The notes: a model not told the origin generated them from the letters alone. A DNA stretch of 40,141 nt from an uncultured Paraprevotella sp. (GCA_944321525.1 CALULQ010000034.1:1-40141), one strand, 5' to 3'. Positions 17,660-26,419 are shown, numbered from the stretch's first letter. Translations and numbers: made by a program.

Positions 17660-18076
17660 TCATCCATGCCGGGCTTCCATCCACCCTTGCAAAATGATGG
17701 TGGCGCTAATCTCGTCCACCAATGCCTTGTTTTGCCGCGCTTTCTTCTTCAAGCCGCCTTCGAGCATGGCCTGATGGGCCAGCACCGAAGTGAAACGCTC
17801 GTCAAAGAATTCCACCGGGATGTCCGGCAACAACTTGTGCAGGCGCTGCACGAAAGCCTTCACCCGCGGCGCGTTCTCGGAATCCGAACCGTCGGACTGC
17901 CTGGGATAGCCCACCACGATACGTTCCACGCCTTCGCGGCGGACATAGCCCACGACGAAATCGGCCACGGAAGCCGTTTCCACCGTGGCCAGGCCGTGGG
18001 CAATCAACTGCAGGGCATCGGTCACTGCGATGCCCGTACGCTTCTTGCCATAATCGATAGACAATATCCTTCCCAT
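17660..18076 (-). CDS. ruvX: Holliday junction resolvase-like protein RuvX (YqgF)
   Basis: A 138-residue protein with the RNase H-like fold of YqgF/RuvX. It opens with 'MGRILSIDYGKKRTGIAV' carrying the first catalytic Asp8, followed by 'ERIVVGYPRQSDGS' and 'FFDERFTSVLA', and ends with the late aspartate in 'ALVDEISATIILQ'. The family processes 16S rRNA 5' ends in some bacteria and has been suggested to act on recombination junctions. The ATG at 18076 is chosen over a further upstream start because the conserved beta strand begins right there and a -7 box lies just upstream. It heads the ruvX-def-TPR operon. Confidence 0.92.
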   Translation of the reverse strand: MGRILSIDYGKKRTGIAVTDALQLIAHGLATVETASVADFVVGYVRREGVERIVVGYPRQSDGSDSENAPRVKAFVQRLHKLLPDIPVEFFDERFTSVLAHQAMLEGGLKKKARQNKALVDEISATIILQGWMEARHG

Positions 18077-18084
18077 TTGAAGCG

Positions 18085-18092
18085 CAAAATTA
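18085..18092 (-). promoter_or_regulatory. Probable -7 box of the ruvX operon
   Basis: TAATTTTG on the minus strand matches TAnnTTTG and ends eight bases before the ruvX ATG, implying a leader of only a few bases. No clear -33 element was seen. Confidence 0.45.
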
Positions 18093-18153
18093 ATGAAAAC
18101 GCCCGAATTTAAGCCGCTATAAAAACAAATAATTCTTAATAAGCGTGGAAGCC

Positions 18154-18202
18154 GCAAAAAACAAGGCGCGGGAAACAAGCCTCGACTTGTTCCTGCGCCT
18201 TG
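18154..18202 (-). terminator. Intrinsic terminator of the SPOR lipoprotein gene
   Basis: An imperfect stem of about 17 pairs (CAAGGCGC...GCGCCTTG, 18162-18202) closes a short loop. On the minus strand it is followed by a run of T residues (bases 18154-18161), 31 bases beyond the stop at 18233. Confidence 0.85.
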
Positions 18203-18232
18203 CACAAATCAAATATTTTTTCCTTAATCCGG

Positions 18233-18727
18233 TTACTTGGACATGAGCAACCATGCGTCGGGATAAGTGGCACGCAACACATCGCGCGACTGCACGGCAG
18301 CCGCCTTGTTGTCGAACGTGGAAGCCACCACGCGATACATGTTCTTCTCGCCGTTATAAGCAATCTGCGCGCTATAACCGGCATTGGTCAAAGTCTTCTG
18401 CAACCCTTCGGCGTTGGCCTTCAGGCTGAAGCTTCCGCACACCACGCTGTAAGCCTTCAAACCGTTTCCGGCCACGACGGTGACTTTCTCGCTCTGCACG
18501 GTCACGGTGTTGACGTCCGTCGAGGTTGTGGTTGTCGGCGTCACCGGCGTCACCTGCACCTGCGTGTTCGTCGTTGTCTGGGTCTGCACCGGCTCCTGCT
18601 CGGCTGCCACGACCTGTTGCTGCTTTGCCTTTTCATACGCTTTCTTATAAGCACTCTCGGAAGACTTGCAAGAGGTCATAGCAAACACCGCACTCAACCC
18701 AAGTCCCATCACAAAAACTTTTTTCAT
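18233..18727 (-). CDS. SPOR-domain lipoprotein
   Basis: A 164-residue lipoprotein (lipobox MTSC, Cys20). After a helix and a low-complexity linker rich in Thr, Val and Gln (about residues 40-80), the C-terminal 75 residues form a SPOR domain: 'AYSVVCGSFSLKANAEGLQKTL', 'YSAQIAYNGEKNMYRVVASTF' (in part) and 'AVQSRDVLRATYPDAWLL'. SPOR domains bind glycan strands stripped of stem peptides, typically at the division septum, so a cell-division role in the periplasm is likely. It stands alone between its own promoter and terminator. Confidence 0.9.
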   Translation of the reverse strand: MKKVFVMGLGLSAVFAMTSCKSSESAYKKAYEKAKQQQVVAAEQEPVQTQTTTNTQVQVTPVTPTTTTSTDVNTVTVQSEKVTVVAGNGLKAYSVVCGSFSLKANAEGLQKTLTNAGYSAQIAYNGEKNMYRVVASTFDNKAAAVQSRDVLRATYPDAWLLMSK

Positions 18728-18828
18728 ACTTCTTCTGCTTATTACTTATATATAATGTTATTGATTCCCGCACCAGACTGCCGGAAGCCCGAAGACACCC
18801 GTCAGAAACGGACACCGACACTGAGAGG

Positions 18829-18836
18829 CAAAGGTA
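18829..18836 (-). promoter_or_regulatory. Probable -7 box of the SPOR lipoprotein gene
   Basis: TACCTTTG on the minus strand, about 100 bases before the ATG at 18727. The intergenic region also carries an outward promoter on the other strand. No consensus -33 element. Confidence 0.4.
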
Positions 18837-18949
18837 CATATTATTTATATAAGGTGGAAAGCTGGGCACAAAAAAAAGGTTAAATCAAGGCGGCAAAAAA
18901 AAATCTGCAAAAAAAACCTCAAAACTATGGATTATTTCGCGGAAATTTA

Positions 18950-18957
18950 TAACTTTG
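18950..18957 (+). promoter_or_regulatory. Probable -7 box of the YtxH operon
   Basis: TAACTTTG matches TAnnTTTG, 31 bases before the ATG at 18989. A run of A residues lies upstream, which may act as an UP-like element. No TTG at the normal distance. Confidence 0.5.
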
Positions 18958-18988
18958 TGAATGTAATCAATACTAAAACATAAGCATT

Positions 18989-19198
18989 ATGAAAGCATTA
19001 AGTTTTTTAGCAGCATTCATTGGCGGCGCAGCCGTCGGTGCGGCAATAGGCATTTTATTCGCCCCGGAAAAAGGTACTGAAACCCGCGACAAGATAGCTG
19101 AAGCATTGCGCAAACGCGGCATCAAGCTCAACCGCAAGGAAATGGACTCCTTGGTGGACGAAATCGCAGATGAAATCAAATCCGCGGAAGAAGTGTAA
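18989..19198 (+). CDS. YtxH domain-containing small membrane protein
   Basis: A 69-residue protein. Residues 5-26 form a glycine- and alanine-rich membrane segment ('GGAAVGAAIGILFAPEKG') that is the YtxH signature, followed by a charged helix ('TRDKIAEALRKRGIKLNRK'). The family is linked to general or envelope stress in Gram-positives; in Bacteroidetes the role is unknown. It heads a three-gene run, 9 bases before the next gene. Confidence 0.85.
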   Translation: MKALSFLAAFIGGAAVGAAIGILFAPEKGTETRDKIAEALRKRGIKLNRKEMDSLVDEIADEIKSAEEV

Positions 19199-19207
19199 CC
19201 GGCATTT

Positions 19208-19579
19208 ATGTTTTCCAACAGTAAAAACATAGAGAATATTGGCAGACTCTTCTTGGAGTTCAAGAAATATCTTGAGCTCCAGAAAGAGTTTGTCAAGCTG
19301 GATGCCACGGAAAAGACGGCGGTCGTCTTCTCCGCGGCGCTGATAGTGGCCGTCATTCTGCTCTTGGGGTCGATAGCCCTGCTTTTCTTTGCATTCGCCA
19401 TGGCTTACTACTTGGGGAATGTGCTTGAAAGCTTGTCGCTCGGCTTCTGTGTCATAGGTGCGGCGGTCGTCATCATAGCCCTTATCTTTTATTCCAACCG
19501 CAACCGCATGGTCATACAGCCCATAGTGCGCTTCATGGCCAACCTCATTTTGTCAAAGAAAGAAGATGGCAACAAATAA
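19208..19579 (+). CDS. Phage holin family (Phage_holin_3_6-like) membrane protein
   Basis: A 123-residue protein with an amphipathic N-terminal helix ('FKKYLELQKEFVKLDATEK') and two hydrophobic segments at about residues 38-64 and 74-95. The layout matches the chromosomal 'holin superfamily 3_6' that commonly follows YtxH genes. The family name does not imply phage origin: there are no other phage genes here. It overlaps the next gene by 14 bases, so translation is probably coupled. Confidence 0.8.
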   Translation: MFSNSKNIENIGRLFLEFKKYLELQKEFVKLDATEKTAVVFSAALIVAVILLLGSIALLFFAFAMAYYLGNVLESLSLGFCVIGAAVVIIALIFYSNRNRMVIQPIVRFMANLILSKKEDGNK

Positions 19580-19838
19580 CGCTTACATATCAGCCGGGCA
19601 GGACACGCTGCAACAAATCCGCGCGCGAAAAGCCGAAGTGAGAAGCCAAATGAAGGAAAGCGCCGACACCGTGAAGGCCACCTTGCACGGCTTGTTCGCT
19701 CCGCCCCCAAAGTCGTCATCCAAATTGGGGTCGTTCATGAGCATGGTAGACCAAGGCCTGGCCGTCTACGACGGAGTAATGATGGGCATGAAAGTGGCAC
19801 GCAACATCCGTCGCGTCTTCGGAAGACGAAGAAGATGA
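19566..19838 (+). CDS. Small basic protein of the YtxH-holin gene group, function unknown
   Basis: A 90-residue soluble or peripheral protein. It has an N-terminal helix with basic and acidic residues, a proline/serine linker ('APPPKSSSKLG', about 46-56) and a strongly basic end ('RNIRRVFGRRRR') that could bind phospholipid or nucleic acid. It begins within the holin-like gene and is followed by a terminator. I recognise it only as the usual third member of this gene set. Confidence 0.7.
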   Translation: MATNNAYISAGQDTLQQIRARKAEVRSQMKESADTVKATLHGLFAPPPKSSSKLGSFMSMVDQGLAVYDGVMMGMKVARNIRRVFGRRRR

Positions 19839-19851
19839 TGACACCAGATTG

Positions 19852-19878
19852 AGGCACGCTTCCCGCGGGCCTTTTTTT
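19852..19878 (+). terminator. Intrinsic terminator of the YtxH operon
   Basis: AGGCACGC-TTCCC-GCGGGCCT forms a stem of seven pairs with one mismatch, directly followed by seven T residues. It begins 14 bases beyond the stop at 19838. Confidence 0.8.
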
Positions 19879-19933
19879 CGAGCCATACATTCTTTTTTCA
19901 GGCCGGCCATGCCCGGGTTTGGGAATTATCACG

Positions 19934-19941
19934 TAACTTTG
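19934..19941 (+). promoter_or_regulatory. Probable -7 box of the DUF4494-yggS operon
   Basis: TAACTTTG at 19934-19941, 35 bases before the ATG at 19977. A TTTG lies only 12 bases upstream, too close for the standard spacing, so -33 is unassigned. Confidence 0.45.
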
Positions 19942-19976
19942 TGCCGTTTTTAACTCCACAACAAATATAGACGATT

Positions 19977-20447
19977 ATGATGAACGAATGGTTCGAATGC
20001 AAAGTGAGATACGAAAAAACATTGGAAAACGGATTGGTCAAGAAGGTGACAGAGCCTTACTTGGTGGACGCACTCAGCTTCACGGAAGCAGAACGGCGCT
20101 TCATTGAAGAAATCGAACCCTTCATGTCGGGCGACTTTCAGGTGACGGACATCAAGCGCGCCAAATACGCGGAACTGTTTGAAACGGACGAAGAGGCTGC
20201 CGACAAGTGGTTCAAGGCCAAAGTGGCTTTCATCACCTTGGACGAGAAGAGCGGTGCAGAGAAGAAAAGCAACCAAAACATGCTCATCCAGGCCTCCGAC
20301 CTGCGCGACGCCGTGCGCCGATTGGACAAAGGCATGGAAGGCACCATGGCCGACTACGAGATAGCCTCCATCGCGGAGACTCCCATCATGGACGTGTTCC
20401 ACTACAAAGCCGACATCCCCGAAGCACCGGAGTTCCCCGAAGCTTAA
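19977..20447 (+). CDS. DUF4494 domain-containing protein
   Basis: A 156-residue cytoplasmic protein. Hallmarks are the start 'NEWFECKVRYEKTLENGLVKKVTEPYLVDALSFTEAE' (in part: 'WFECKVRYEKTLENG'), 'FMSGDFQVTDIKRAKYAELF' and 'DKWFKAKVAFITLDEKSG'. The family is known only from Bacteroidetes and its function is not described. An alternative ATG lies one codon later. It ends 12 bases before yggS and is probably co-transcribed with it. Confidence 0.85.
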   Translation: MMNEWFECKVRYEKTLENGLVKKVTEPYLVDALSFTEAERRFIEEIEPFMSGDFQVTDIKRAKYAELFETDEEAADKWFKAKVAFITLDEKSGAEKKSNQNMLIQASDLRDAVRRLDKGMEGTMADYEIASIAETPIMDVFHYKADIPEAPEFPEA

Positions 20448-20459
20448 CATGATCCAGAA

Positions 20460-21131
20460 ATGTCGCACATCACAGAAGAAATCAGAAACATCACCGGTTC
20501 GCTCCCACAAGGCGTCCGCTTGGTAGCTGTGTCCAAATTCCATCCGGAAAGCAGCATCGAGGAGGCATACGCCGCCGGGCAGCGCGTCTTTGGCGAAAGC
20601 CATGCACAAGAACTCAGCCGCAAGTACGGCAACCTGCCCAAGGACATAGAATGGCACTTCATCGGGCACTTGCAAACCAACAAGGTCAAACAAATCGCCC
20701 CTTATGTCGCCATGATCCATGCCGTGGACTCCATGAAACTGCTCCGCGAAATAGACAAGCAGGCTGCGAAAGCCGGAAGAGTCATCCCCTGCCTGCTCCA
20801 AATCCACGTGGCACGCGAGGAAACAAAATTCGGCTTCACCCCCGACGAATGCCGCGCCATGGCCGAAGAAGGAGAATGGAAGGCGCTGCAGCACGTGCGC
20901 ATAAGCGGACTCATGTGCATGGCTTCCAACACCGACGACATGGAGCAGGTGCGCGCCGAATTCCATCAAGCCTACGAACTGTTCCTCGAACTGAAGGCCG
21001 GCGCCTTTGCCCAAGCCCCCTACTTCACCGAACGCTCGTGGGGCATGAGCCATGACTACCCCATCGCTTTGGAGGAAGGAAGCACGCTCATCCGCGTGGG
21101 GAGCAGAATATTCGGAGAGCGAATGTATTAA
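20460..21131 (+). CDS. YggS family pyridoxal phosphate homeostasis protein
   Basis: A 223-residue PLP-binding protein with the fold-type III barrel. The Schiff-base lysine is Lys26 in 'LVAVSKFHPE'. Other family blocks are 'FGESHAQEL', 'WHFIGHLQTNKVKQI', 'ISGLMCMAS', 'SWGMSHDYPIAL' and 'VGSRIFGER'. It is slightly short of the usual 225-235 residues but complete. The family controls PLP and amino-acid balance and has no known catalytic activity. Second gene of the DUF4494 operon. Confidence 0.93.
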   Translation: MSHITEEIRNITGSLPQGVRLVAVSKFHPESSIEEAYAAGQRVFGESHAQELSRKYGNLPKDIEWHFIGHLQTNKVKQIAPYVAMIHAVDSMKLLREIDKQAAKAGRVIPCLLQIHVAREETKFGFTPDECRAMAEEGEWKALQHVRISGLMCMASNTDDMEQVRAEFHQAYELFLELKAGAFAQAPYFTERSWGMSHDYPIALEEGSTLIRVGSRIFGERMY

Positions 21132-21144
21132 ATGCGCCCGACAC

Positions 21145-21175
21145 TTGCTTTAATCATTTTTTATCCTTAAGTTTG
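21145..21175 (+). promoter_or_regulatory. Promoter of the acyl-CoA ligase gene (TTG-N20-TAAGTTTG)
   Basis: TTG at 21145-21147, 20 bases, then TAAGTTTG at 21168-21175. Spacing and both elements fit the Bacteroidetes primary-sigma consensus. The transcript would start about 18 bases before the ATG. Confidence 0.7.
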
Positions 21176-21198
21176 CACATAATTTAAAAAATTGTGCA

Positions 21199-22863
21199 AT
21201 GGACTATCCTTGTTTCAACGAACAAATAGAACAAAGCATCAAGAACCATTGGAATCTTGATGCTTTATCCGATTATAAAGGAGAAACCTTCCAATACAAA
21301 GACATCGCCCGGCTCATCGAAAAGCTCCACATCATCTTCGAGCACAGCAACGTGAAACGGGGGGACAAGATTGCACTCTGCGGAAGGAACAGTGCCTATT
21401 GGGGCACGGTGTTTTTCGCCACGCTGACCTATGGTGCCGTGGCCGTTCCCATCCTGCACGAGTTCAAGGCCGAACAAATCCACAACATCGTGAACCACAG
21501 TGAAGCCAAACTGCTTTTCGTGGGCGACGGGGTATGGAAAGAGCTCGATGCCAAAGCCATGCCCGGACTGGAAGGCATCATCAGCATCTCGGACTATTCG
21601 CTCTTGGTGGGACGCACGGAAAAAGTGGCTTACGCCCGCGAGCACCTGAACCAGCTGTTCGGCGAGCGCTACCCCATGAACTTCCGCAAACACCACATCT
21701 CTTATTATAAAGGAGCGCCTGACGAACTGGCCGTCATCAACTACACATCCGGCACTACGAGCCGCTCGAAAGGTGTCATGATACCCTACCGGGCCTTGTG
21801 GTCTAATCTGGAATTTGCCAAGAAAGTGCTGGGGCCGCACATGCAAGCGGGCGACAACGTGATTTCCATGCTCCCCATGGCACACATGTACGGTATGTCC
21901 TTCGAGTTCATCTACGAATTCTGCATCGGCTGCCATGTGTTCTTCCTTACCAAAAACCCCGCCCCTAACATTCTTTTCGCCGCTTTCGCCGAACTGAAAC
22001 CGCGCATCATCATCGCCGTACCCCTTATTATTGAGAAAATCATCCGCAAGGCCGTCCTTCCACAAATACAAGGCACGACGGTGAAAATGCTCCTGAAAAT
22101 CCCTGTGGTCAGGCAAAAGATCAAAGACAAGATTTGCGAGCAACTCAAGGCGGCATTCGGCGGCAATTTCTACGAAATCATCATCGGCGGGGCTGCTTTC
22201 AACAGTGAAATCGAGACATTGCTCCACGACATCGGCTTCAACTACACCGTAGGCTACGGCACAACGGAATGCGCGCCCATCATTTCGTACGCCGATTGGA
22301 AGTCATTCGAACCGGGCTCGTGCGGGAAAGCCGCACCCCGCATGGAAATCAAGATTGACAGCAACGACCCGCACCGCACCGTGGGAGAAATACTGGCGCG
22401 AGGCGCCAACGTCATGTTGGGATATTATAAGAATGAAGAGGCCACGCGCGAGGCACTGCGGGATGGATGGTATCACACCGGCGACCTCGGCATCATGGAC
22501 GAAGACGGCAACCTCTTCATCAAAGGGCGGAGCAAAAACATGCTCTTGGGTTCCAGCGGGCAGAACATCTACCCCGAAGAGATCGAAGACTTGCTCAACA
22601 GCATGGCCTTGGTGAACGAAAGCATTGTCATACAGAAAGGTGAAAAACTATACGGGTTGGTGCATCCAGATTTCGATGAAGCGCACAACTTGGGACTACA
22701 GACCTCGGACCTGCACTCCATCATGGAACAGAACCGCGTGGAGCTAAACCACCAGCTTCCCAACTATTCCCAAATTGCAGGCATCAAAATCTTCGACAAA
22801 GAATTCGAGAAAACACCAAAGAAGAGCATCAAACGCTACCTCTACACCGACGTGGACGTGTAG
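21199..22863 (+). CDS. AMP-forming long-chain fatty acid-CoA ligase
   Basis: A 554-residue adenylate-forming enzyme that activates a carboxylic acid with ATP and transfers it to CoA. Motifs in order: the P-loop 'YTSGTTSRSKGVM' (from about residue 182), 'GYGTTECAPII' (about 351), 'GWYHTGDLG' (about 423), 'IKGRSKNMLLGSSGQNIYPEEIE' (shown only in part) and 'EKTPKKSIKRYLY' holding the catalytic lysine near the end. It is short for a FadD and lacks any membrane anchor. Chain-length preference cannot be read. It has its own promoter and a strong hairpin terminator downstream. Confidence 0.88.
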   Translation: MDYPCFNEQIEQSIKNHWNLDALSDYKGETFQYKDIARLIEKLHIIFEHSNVKRGDKIALCGRNSAYWGTVFFATLTYGAVAVPILHEFKAEQIHNIVNHSEAKLLFVGDGVWKELDAKAMPGLEGIISISDYSLLVGRTEKVAYAREHLNQLFGERYPMNFRKHHISYYKGAPDELAVINYTSGTTSRSKGVMIPYRALWSNLEFAKKVLGPHMQAGDNVISMLPMAHMYGMSFEFIYEFCIGCHVFFLTKNPAPNILFAAFAELKPRIIIAVPLIIEKIIRKAVLPQIQGTTVKMLLKIPVVRQKIKDKICEQLKAAFGGNFYEIIIGGAAFNSEIETLLHDIGFNYTVGYGTTECAPIISYADWKSFEPGSCGKAAPRMEIKIDSNDPHRTVGEILARGANVMLGYYKNEEATREALRDGWYHTGDLGIMDEDGNLFIKGRSKNMLLGSSGQNIYPEEIEDLLNSMALVNESIVIQKGEKLYGLVHPDFDEAHNLGLQTSDLHSIMEQNRVELNHQLPNYSQIAGIKIFDKEFEKTPKKSIKRYLYTDVDV

Positions 22864-22931
22864 ACGCCTTGGATGCTCCTGCGGTATCCGGCATAACAAG
22901 ACAATCAACCGGGCACATCCGGCCTCACAAG

Positions 22932-22985
22932 AATCGCGTATCCTCGCCCCTTTCGTTCATCCGGGGTACGGATACGCGATTTTCG
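22932..22985. terminator. Bidirectional terminator between the ligase and the DUF6250-like gene
   Basis: A perfect 12-pair stem (AATCGCGTATCC with GGATACGCGATT, 22932-22943 and 22970-22981) followed by TTTTCGT on the + strand. A smaller nested stem (CCCC with GGGG) lies in the 26-base loop. It is placed between two converging genes. Confidence 0.8.
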
Positions 22986-23025
22986 TAAGCCTGCCTCCAC
23001 GTTTTTTCTCCCTACTCTGGCAATA

Positions 23026-23730
23026 TCATTTGAAAGTGAAATTCGCAATCCGCGTCCGCGAAAGCGTGGTACGGAAACCAAACCATCCGAACCCGAGAGG
23101 CGACGGATCGACATAATCCACCAGCAATTCGCCATTGATGTAATACCGCACGCGCCCTCCGTCGTTCTGTATCTTGATATGATACCACTTGTTGGGTTCC
23201 AACAGATGTTCCGCATCCGTGTACTCCTTCAACACGGGCGGCCGGGCATCTTCATCGGTACACCCGTTCTCGTTTCCGTCGTAGCGGCGGAAGCGTGTAG
23301 TGGAATTGTAATTACCCCCATATCCCAAGTAATATAATTGCAGGCTGTAGCATTTCAGGAAATTCCCCTTCCTCCATTCCATTCTCGCCCCGATGTCGTC
23401 CGGATACCGGGGATCGGACGCCATCCAAAAGCAATTGAGGTCGCTCAGCCTGTCGCCCGGCTTCCCCTCGTCCATCACGCAAGCGTCGTATTCAATCACC
23501 ACGTCTCCCTCCATCCGCTCCTTGCGCCACAGCGTAAGCCCCTTGGGTGCTATGATCTCGCACGTATCGCCACTGAACGCCACATGGTAGTCCGGCGACT
23601 CCGACTCCACCATCCAATACTTCGAGAAGCTGTCCTTGCAGAGCCCCGAAGGGCACACGGGCTCCCCCTCCGCGGCCCAAAGTCCCAGTGCCACGGACCA
23701 GAAGAGCAAAACACAAACCATCTTCATCAT
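23026..23730 (-). CDS. Secreted concanavalin-like protein, DUF6250-type
   Basis: A 234-residue exported protein (signal peptide 'MMKMVCVLLFWSVALGLWAA', cleavage about residue 20). The mature chain has the strand pattern of the concanavalin-like jelly roll: 'KGDRLSDLNCFWMASDPRYPDD' region, 'NFLKCYSLQLYYLGYGGNYNSTTRFRRYDG' (in part), 'WYHIKIQNDGGRVRYYINGELLVDYVD' (in part) and 'GWFGFRTTLSRTRIANF'. The 'cysteine-poor, Asn-Ser-Thr-Thr-Arg-Phe-Arg' block is typical of DUF6250/DUF1961-like proteins, which accompany polysaccharide-degrading genes. No such genes are beside it here. Substrate binding is inference. It lies downstream of the Crp-like gene but is separated by a terminator. Confidence 0.7.
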   Translation of the reverse strand: MMKMVCVLLFWSVALGLWAAEGEPVCPSGLCKDSFSKYWMVESESPDYHVAFSGDTCEIIAPKGLTLWRKERMEGDVVIEYDACVMDEGKPGDRLSDLNCFWMASDPRYPDDIGARMEWRKGNFLKCYSLQLYYLGYGGNYNSTTRFRRYDGNENGCTDEDARPPVLKEYTDAEHLLEPNKWYHIKIQNDGGRVRYYINGELLVDYVDPSPLGFGWFGFRTTLSRTRIANFTFK

Positions 23731-23754
23731 GAAATTCCTCCGCTAAAAAAATCA

Positions 23755-23797
23755 AAAGCCCACACTGCCTTTCGTTAGAAAGCAGCACAGGCTTTTT
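23755..23797 (-). terminator. Terminator of the Crp-like gene
   Basis: An AAAGCC...GGCTTT stem closes a second stem (CTGC..TTTC with GAAAGCAG) 27 bases after the stop at 23824. On the minus strand it is followed by a T-rich tract (forward bases 23745-23751 are A); the + strand also has a T run. Confidence 0.7.
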
Positions 23798-23823
23798 TAT
23801 CCATATCCTTTTTTTCCAATCAC

Positions 23824-24465
23824 TTACGGTTTGACCGTCGAAGCCTCCGTCTTGGCCGGCGGCTCGTCTTTTTCCTTCTTCGATTCTTCCAAATGCGCGG
23901 CACGCACGCGGCTCAGCGTCTCCGGAGACATTTGCAGGTAGGACGCCACATGCAGCATCGGAGCGCGCAGGAGAATCTCAGGTTTGGTGTTCAGCAGGCG
24001 CAAGTAGCGCTCCGTGGCATTCTCGAAACGCTGGCTGTCGGCATACACCTGAGAACTGATGAGAGCGTGCTCCATGATTTTACGGAACAACAGCTCAATC
24101 TCCTTGTTCACGTCCGCCAGTTCGTGCAAGGCATCGTAGGGGATGCCGTAGAGGCGGCTGTTCTCCAACGCCTCCACAATCAGCCGCGAGGGTTCCTGCT
24201 TGAGGAAACTCTCGATGCAAATCACAATCCGGCCCTCGTAGGAGAAGTGTTCCGTCACGTCGCGCCCTCCTTTATAATAATATTGCCTCACCATTCCGCG
24301 TTCCACGAAATACATGTGCCGGCATGTCTCCCCTTCGGGCAACACCACATCGCCCTTGGCATACTTGAACGGCACCAGAATCTCCGACAGGGCTTCGATT
24401 CCGGCCGGGGACAAACGGCAATAAATACGGGCTATCTCCCGAGCCACGTCGCGTCTTAAATCCAT
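23824..24465 (-). CDS. Crp/Fnr-family transcriptional regulator
   Basis: A 213-residue regulator. Residues about 25-120 form the cyclic-nucleotide-binding-like beta roll ('FKYAKGDVVLPEGETCRHMYFVERGMVRQYY', shown in part: 'MYFVERGMVRQYY'). Residues about 165-195 hold the DNA-reading helices ('VASYLQMSPETLSRVRAAHL'). The C-terminal tail (about 20 residues) is charged and low in complexity. The cAMP-binding arginine and glutamate pattern is not clearly kept, so its ligand is open. The gene starts 21 bases after the lepA stop and is likely transcribed with it. Confidence 0.88.
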   Translation of the reverse strand: MDLRRDVAREIARIYCRLSPAGIEALSEILVPFKYAKGDVVLPEGETCRHMYFVERGMVRQYYYKGGRDVTEHFSYEGRIVICIESFLKQEPSRLIVEALENSRLYGIPYDALHELADVNKEIELLFRKIMEHALISSQVYADSQRFENATERYLRLLNTKPEILLRAPMLHVASYLQMSPETLSRVRAAHLEESKKEKDEPPAKTEASTVKP

Positions 24466-24486
24466 AGTTATAGCAGGTTTAAAAGG

Positions 24487-26268
24487 TTAATCCAATTTCA
24501 AGACGGCGAGGAAGGCTTTCTGCGGCACTTCCACGTTGCCAATCTGCTTCATGCGCTTCTTTCCTTTCTTTTGTTTCTCCAGCAACTTGCGTTTTCGGCT
24601 GACGTCGCCGCCATAGCACTTTGCCGTCACGTCCTTGCGCAGCTGCTTCACGGTCTCGCGGGCAATGATCTTGGCCCCGATGGCCGCCTGTATGGCAATG
24701 TCGAACTGCTGGCGGGGCAACAGTTCCTTCAGTTTCTCGCACATCCGCCGCCCGAAGTCCACCGCGTTGTCTATATGCGTCAGTGTAGACAAGGCATCCA
24801 CCGGCTCCCCGTTCAGCAGGATGTCCAGCTTCACTAGTTTGGACGGACGGAAGCCGTCCTGATGATAGTCGAAAGAGGCGTACCCCTTGGAGATGCTCTT
24901 CAACTTGTCGTAGAAGTCTATCACAATCTCTCCCAGCGGCAGGCTGTAGTGCAGTTCCACGCGATTACCGCTGATATACTCTTGCTTCAGCAACTCGCCG
25001 CGCTTGCCCAGACAGAGCGTCATGATAGGCCCGATGAAGTTGCTCGTCGTGATGATGGAGGCTTTGATATACGGCTCCTCGATGTGGTCGATGAGCGTCG
25101 GTTCGGGCATTCCGGCCGGGTTGTGCACCTCTTTCACCCCGCCCTGCTTGTCGTAGACCAGATAGGACACGTTGGGCACGGTGGTGATTACGTCCATGTT
25201 GAATTCCCGGTCCAGCCGTTCCTGCACGATTTCCATGTGGAGCAGGCCCAAGAAGCCGCAACGGAAACCAAAACCCAGCGCCACCGACGATTCCGGCTGG
25301 AAGGTGAGCGAAGCATCGTTCAGCTGCAGTTTCTCCAGCGACGCGCGCAGGTTTTCAAAGTCTTCCGTCTCTATCGGGTAAAGCCCGGCGAACACCATGG
25401 GCTTGACCTCCTCGAAACCGGAAATGGCCTTGTCGCAGGGCCGGGCCACGTGGGTAATCGTGTCGCCCACCTTCACCTCCGTGGCCGTCTTGATGCCCGA
25501 GACGATGTATCCCACGTCGCCGCAATGCAATTCCTTGCGGGGACACATCTCCATCTTCAGCACGCCGATCTCGTCGGCCGTATATTCCTTTCCCGTGTTG
25601 ATAAAGGCCACCTCGTCGCCCGACTTGATGCTGCCGTTCACAATCTTGAAATAGGCAATGATGCCCCGGAAAGAATTGAACACAGAGTCGAATATCAATG
25701 CCTGCAGCGGCGCGTTCTCGTCGCCCTCGGGATGAGGGATGCGCTCCACCACTGCCTTCAGTATCTCGTCCACGCCCTGCCCCGTGCGCCCCGACGCGCG
25801 GATAATCTCCTCGCGCTTGCAGCCCAGCAGGTCGATGATTTCGTCCTCCACTTCTTCGGGCATGGCGTTCACCATGTCACACTTGTTGATGACCGGGATA
25901 ATCTCCAGGTCATGGTCTATGGCCATGTAAAGGTTCGAGATGGTCTGCGCCTGCACTCCCTGCGTGGCGTCCACGACCAGCAATGCCCCTTCGCACGCGG
26001 CGATGGAGCGCGAAACCTCGTAAGAGAAGTCCACGTGGCCCGGCGTGTCAATCAAGTTCAGGGTATACTTCTCGCCTTCATACGTGTACTCCATCTGTAT
26101 GGCATGGCTTTTGATGGTGATGCCGCGCTCGCGCTCCAAGTCCATGTCGTCGAGCATCTGGCCTTCCGTGATTTTTATCGTATGGGTGTATTCCAACAGC
26201 CGGTCAGCCAAAGTCGACTTCCCGTGATCGATATGCGCTATGATACAAAAATTTCTGATGTTCTTCAT
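24487..26268 (-). CDS. lepA: Elongation factor 4 (LepA)
   Basis: A 593-residue ribosomal GTPase. The start at 26268 is chosen because '[20 protein letters not shown]' is the typical N-terminus; further upstream codons are not conserved. GTPase motifs: P-loop AHIDHGKST (residues 11-19), [14 protein letters not shown] and 'INKCDM'. The LepA-specific C-terminal domain ends in 'AFLAVLKLD'. The factor back-translocates or remodels stalled ribosomes. Its promoter is complete (TTG-N19-TATCTTTG). The Crp-like gene follows. Confidence 0.97.
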   Translation of the reverse strand: MKNIRNFCIIAHIDHGKSTLADRLLEYTHTIKITEGQMLDDMDLERERGITIKSHAIQMEYTYEGEKYTLNLIDTPGHVDFSYEVSRSIAACEGALLVVDATQGVQAQTISNLYMAIDHDLEIIPVINKCDMVNAMPEEVEDEIIDLLGCKREEIIRASGRTGQGVDEILKAVVERIPHPEGDENAPLQALIFDSVFNSFRGIIAYFKIVNGSIKSGDEVAFINTGKEYTADEIGVLKMEMCPRKELHCGDVGYIVSGIKTATEVKVGDTITHVARPCDKAISGFEEVKPMVFAGLYPIETEDFENLRASLEKLQLNDASLTFQPESSVALGFGFRCGFLGLLHMEIVQERLDREFNMDVITTVPNVSYLVYDKQGGVKEVHNPAGMPEPTLIDHIEEPYIKASIITTSNFIGPIMTLCLGKRGELLKQEYISGNRVELHYSLPLGEIVIDFYDKLKSISKGYASFDYHQDGFRPSKLVKLDILLNGEPVDALSTLTHIDNAVDFGRRMCEKLKELLPRQQFDIAIQAAIGAKIIARETVKQLRKDVTAKCYGGDVSRKRKLLEKQKKGKKRMKQIGNVEVPQKAFLAVLKLD

Positions 26269-26290
26269 CCTCGAATAAAAAAATGTACTG

Positions 26291-26321
26291 CAAAGATAGT
26301 GCAATCTGCTATAATAACAAA
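26291..26321 (-). promoter_or_regulatory. Promoter of lepA (TTG-N19-TATCTTTG)
   Basis: On the minus strand: TTTG (26318-26321), 19 bases, TATCTTTG (26291-26298). Both elements and spacing fit the Bacteroidetes consensus, about 22 bases before the lepA ATG. Confidence 0.8.
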
Positions 26322-26419
26322 ACCAAAAAATCTTATTTTTATATAAAGTGCGGCATTCGGGAAGAAATGTTTGAAATTTGCTAAAAAAGCTATCAAAAAG
26401 ATTTTTTTTCTCGCTTTTA

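Noticed and set aside
19208..19579. Prophage remnant because of a holin-like gene
   Set aside because: No other phage genes, integrase or attachment site are present, and the holin-like family is commonly chromosomal next to YtxH.
24862..26346. A 494-codon + strand frame opposite lepA
   Set aside because: It follows from codon bias in lepA, which is certain from its GTPase motifs.
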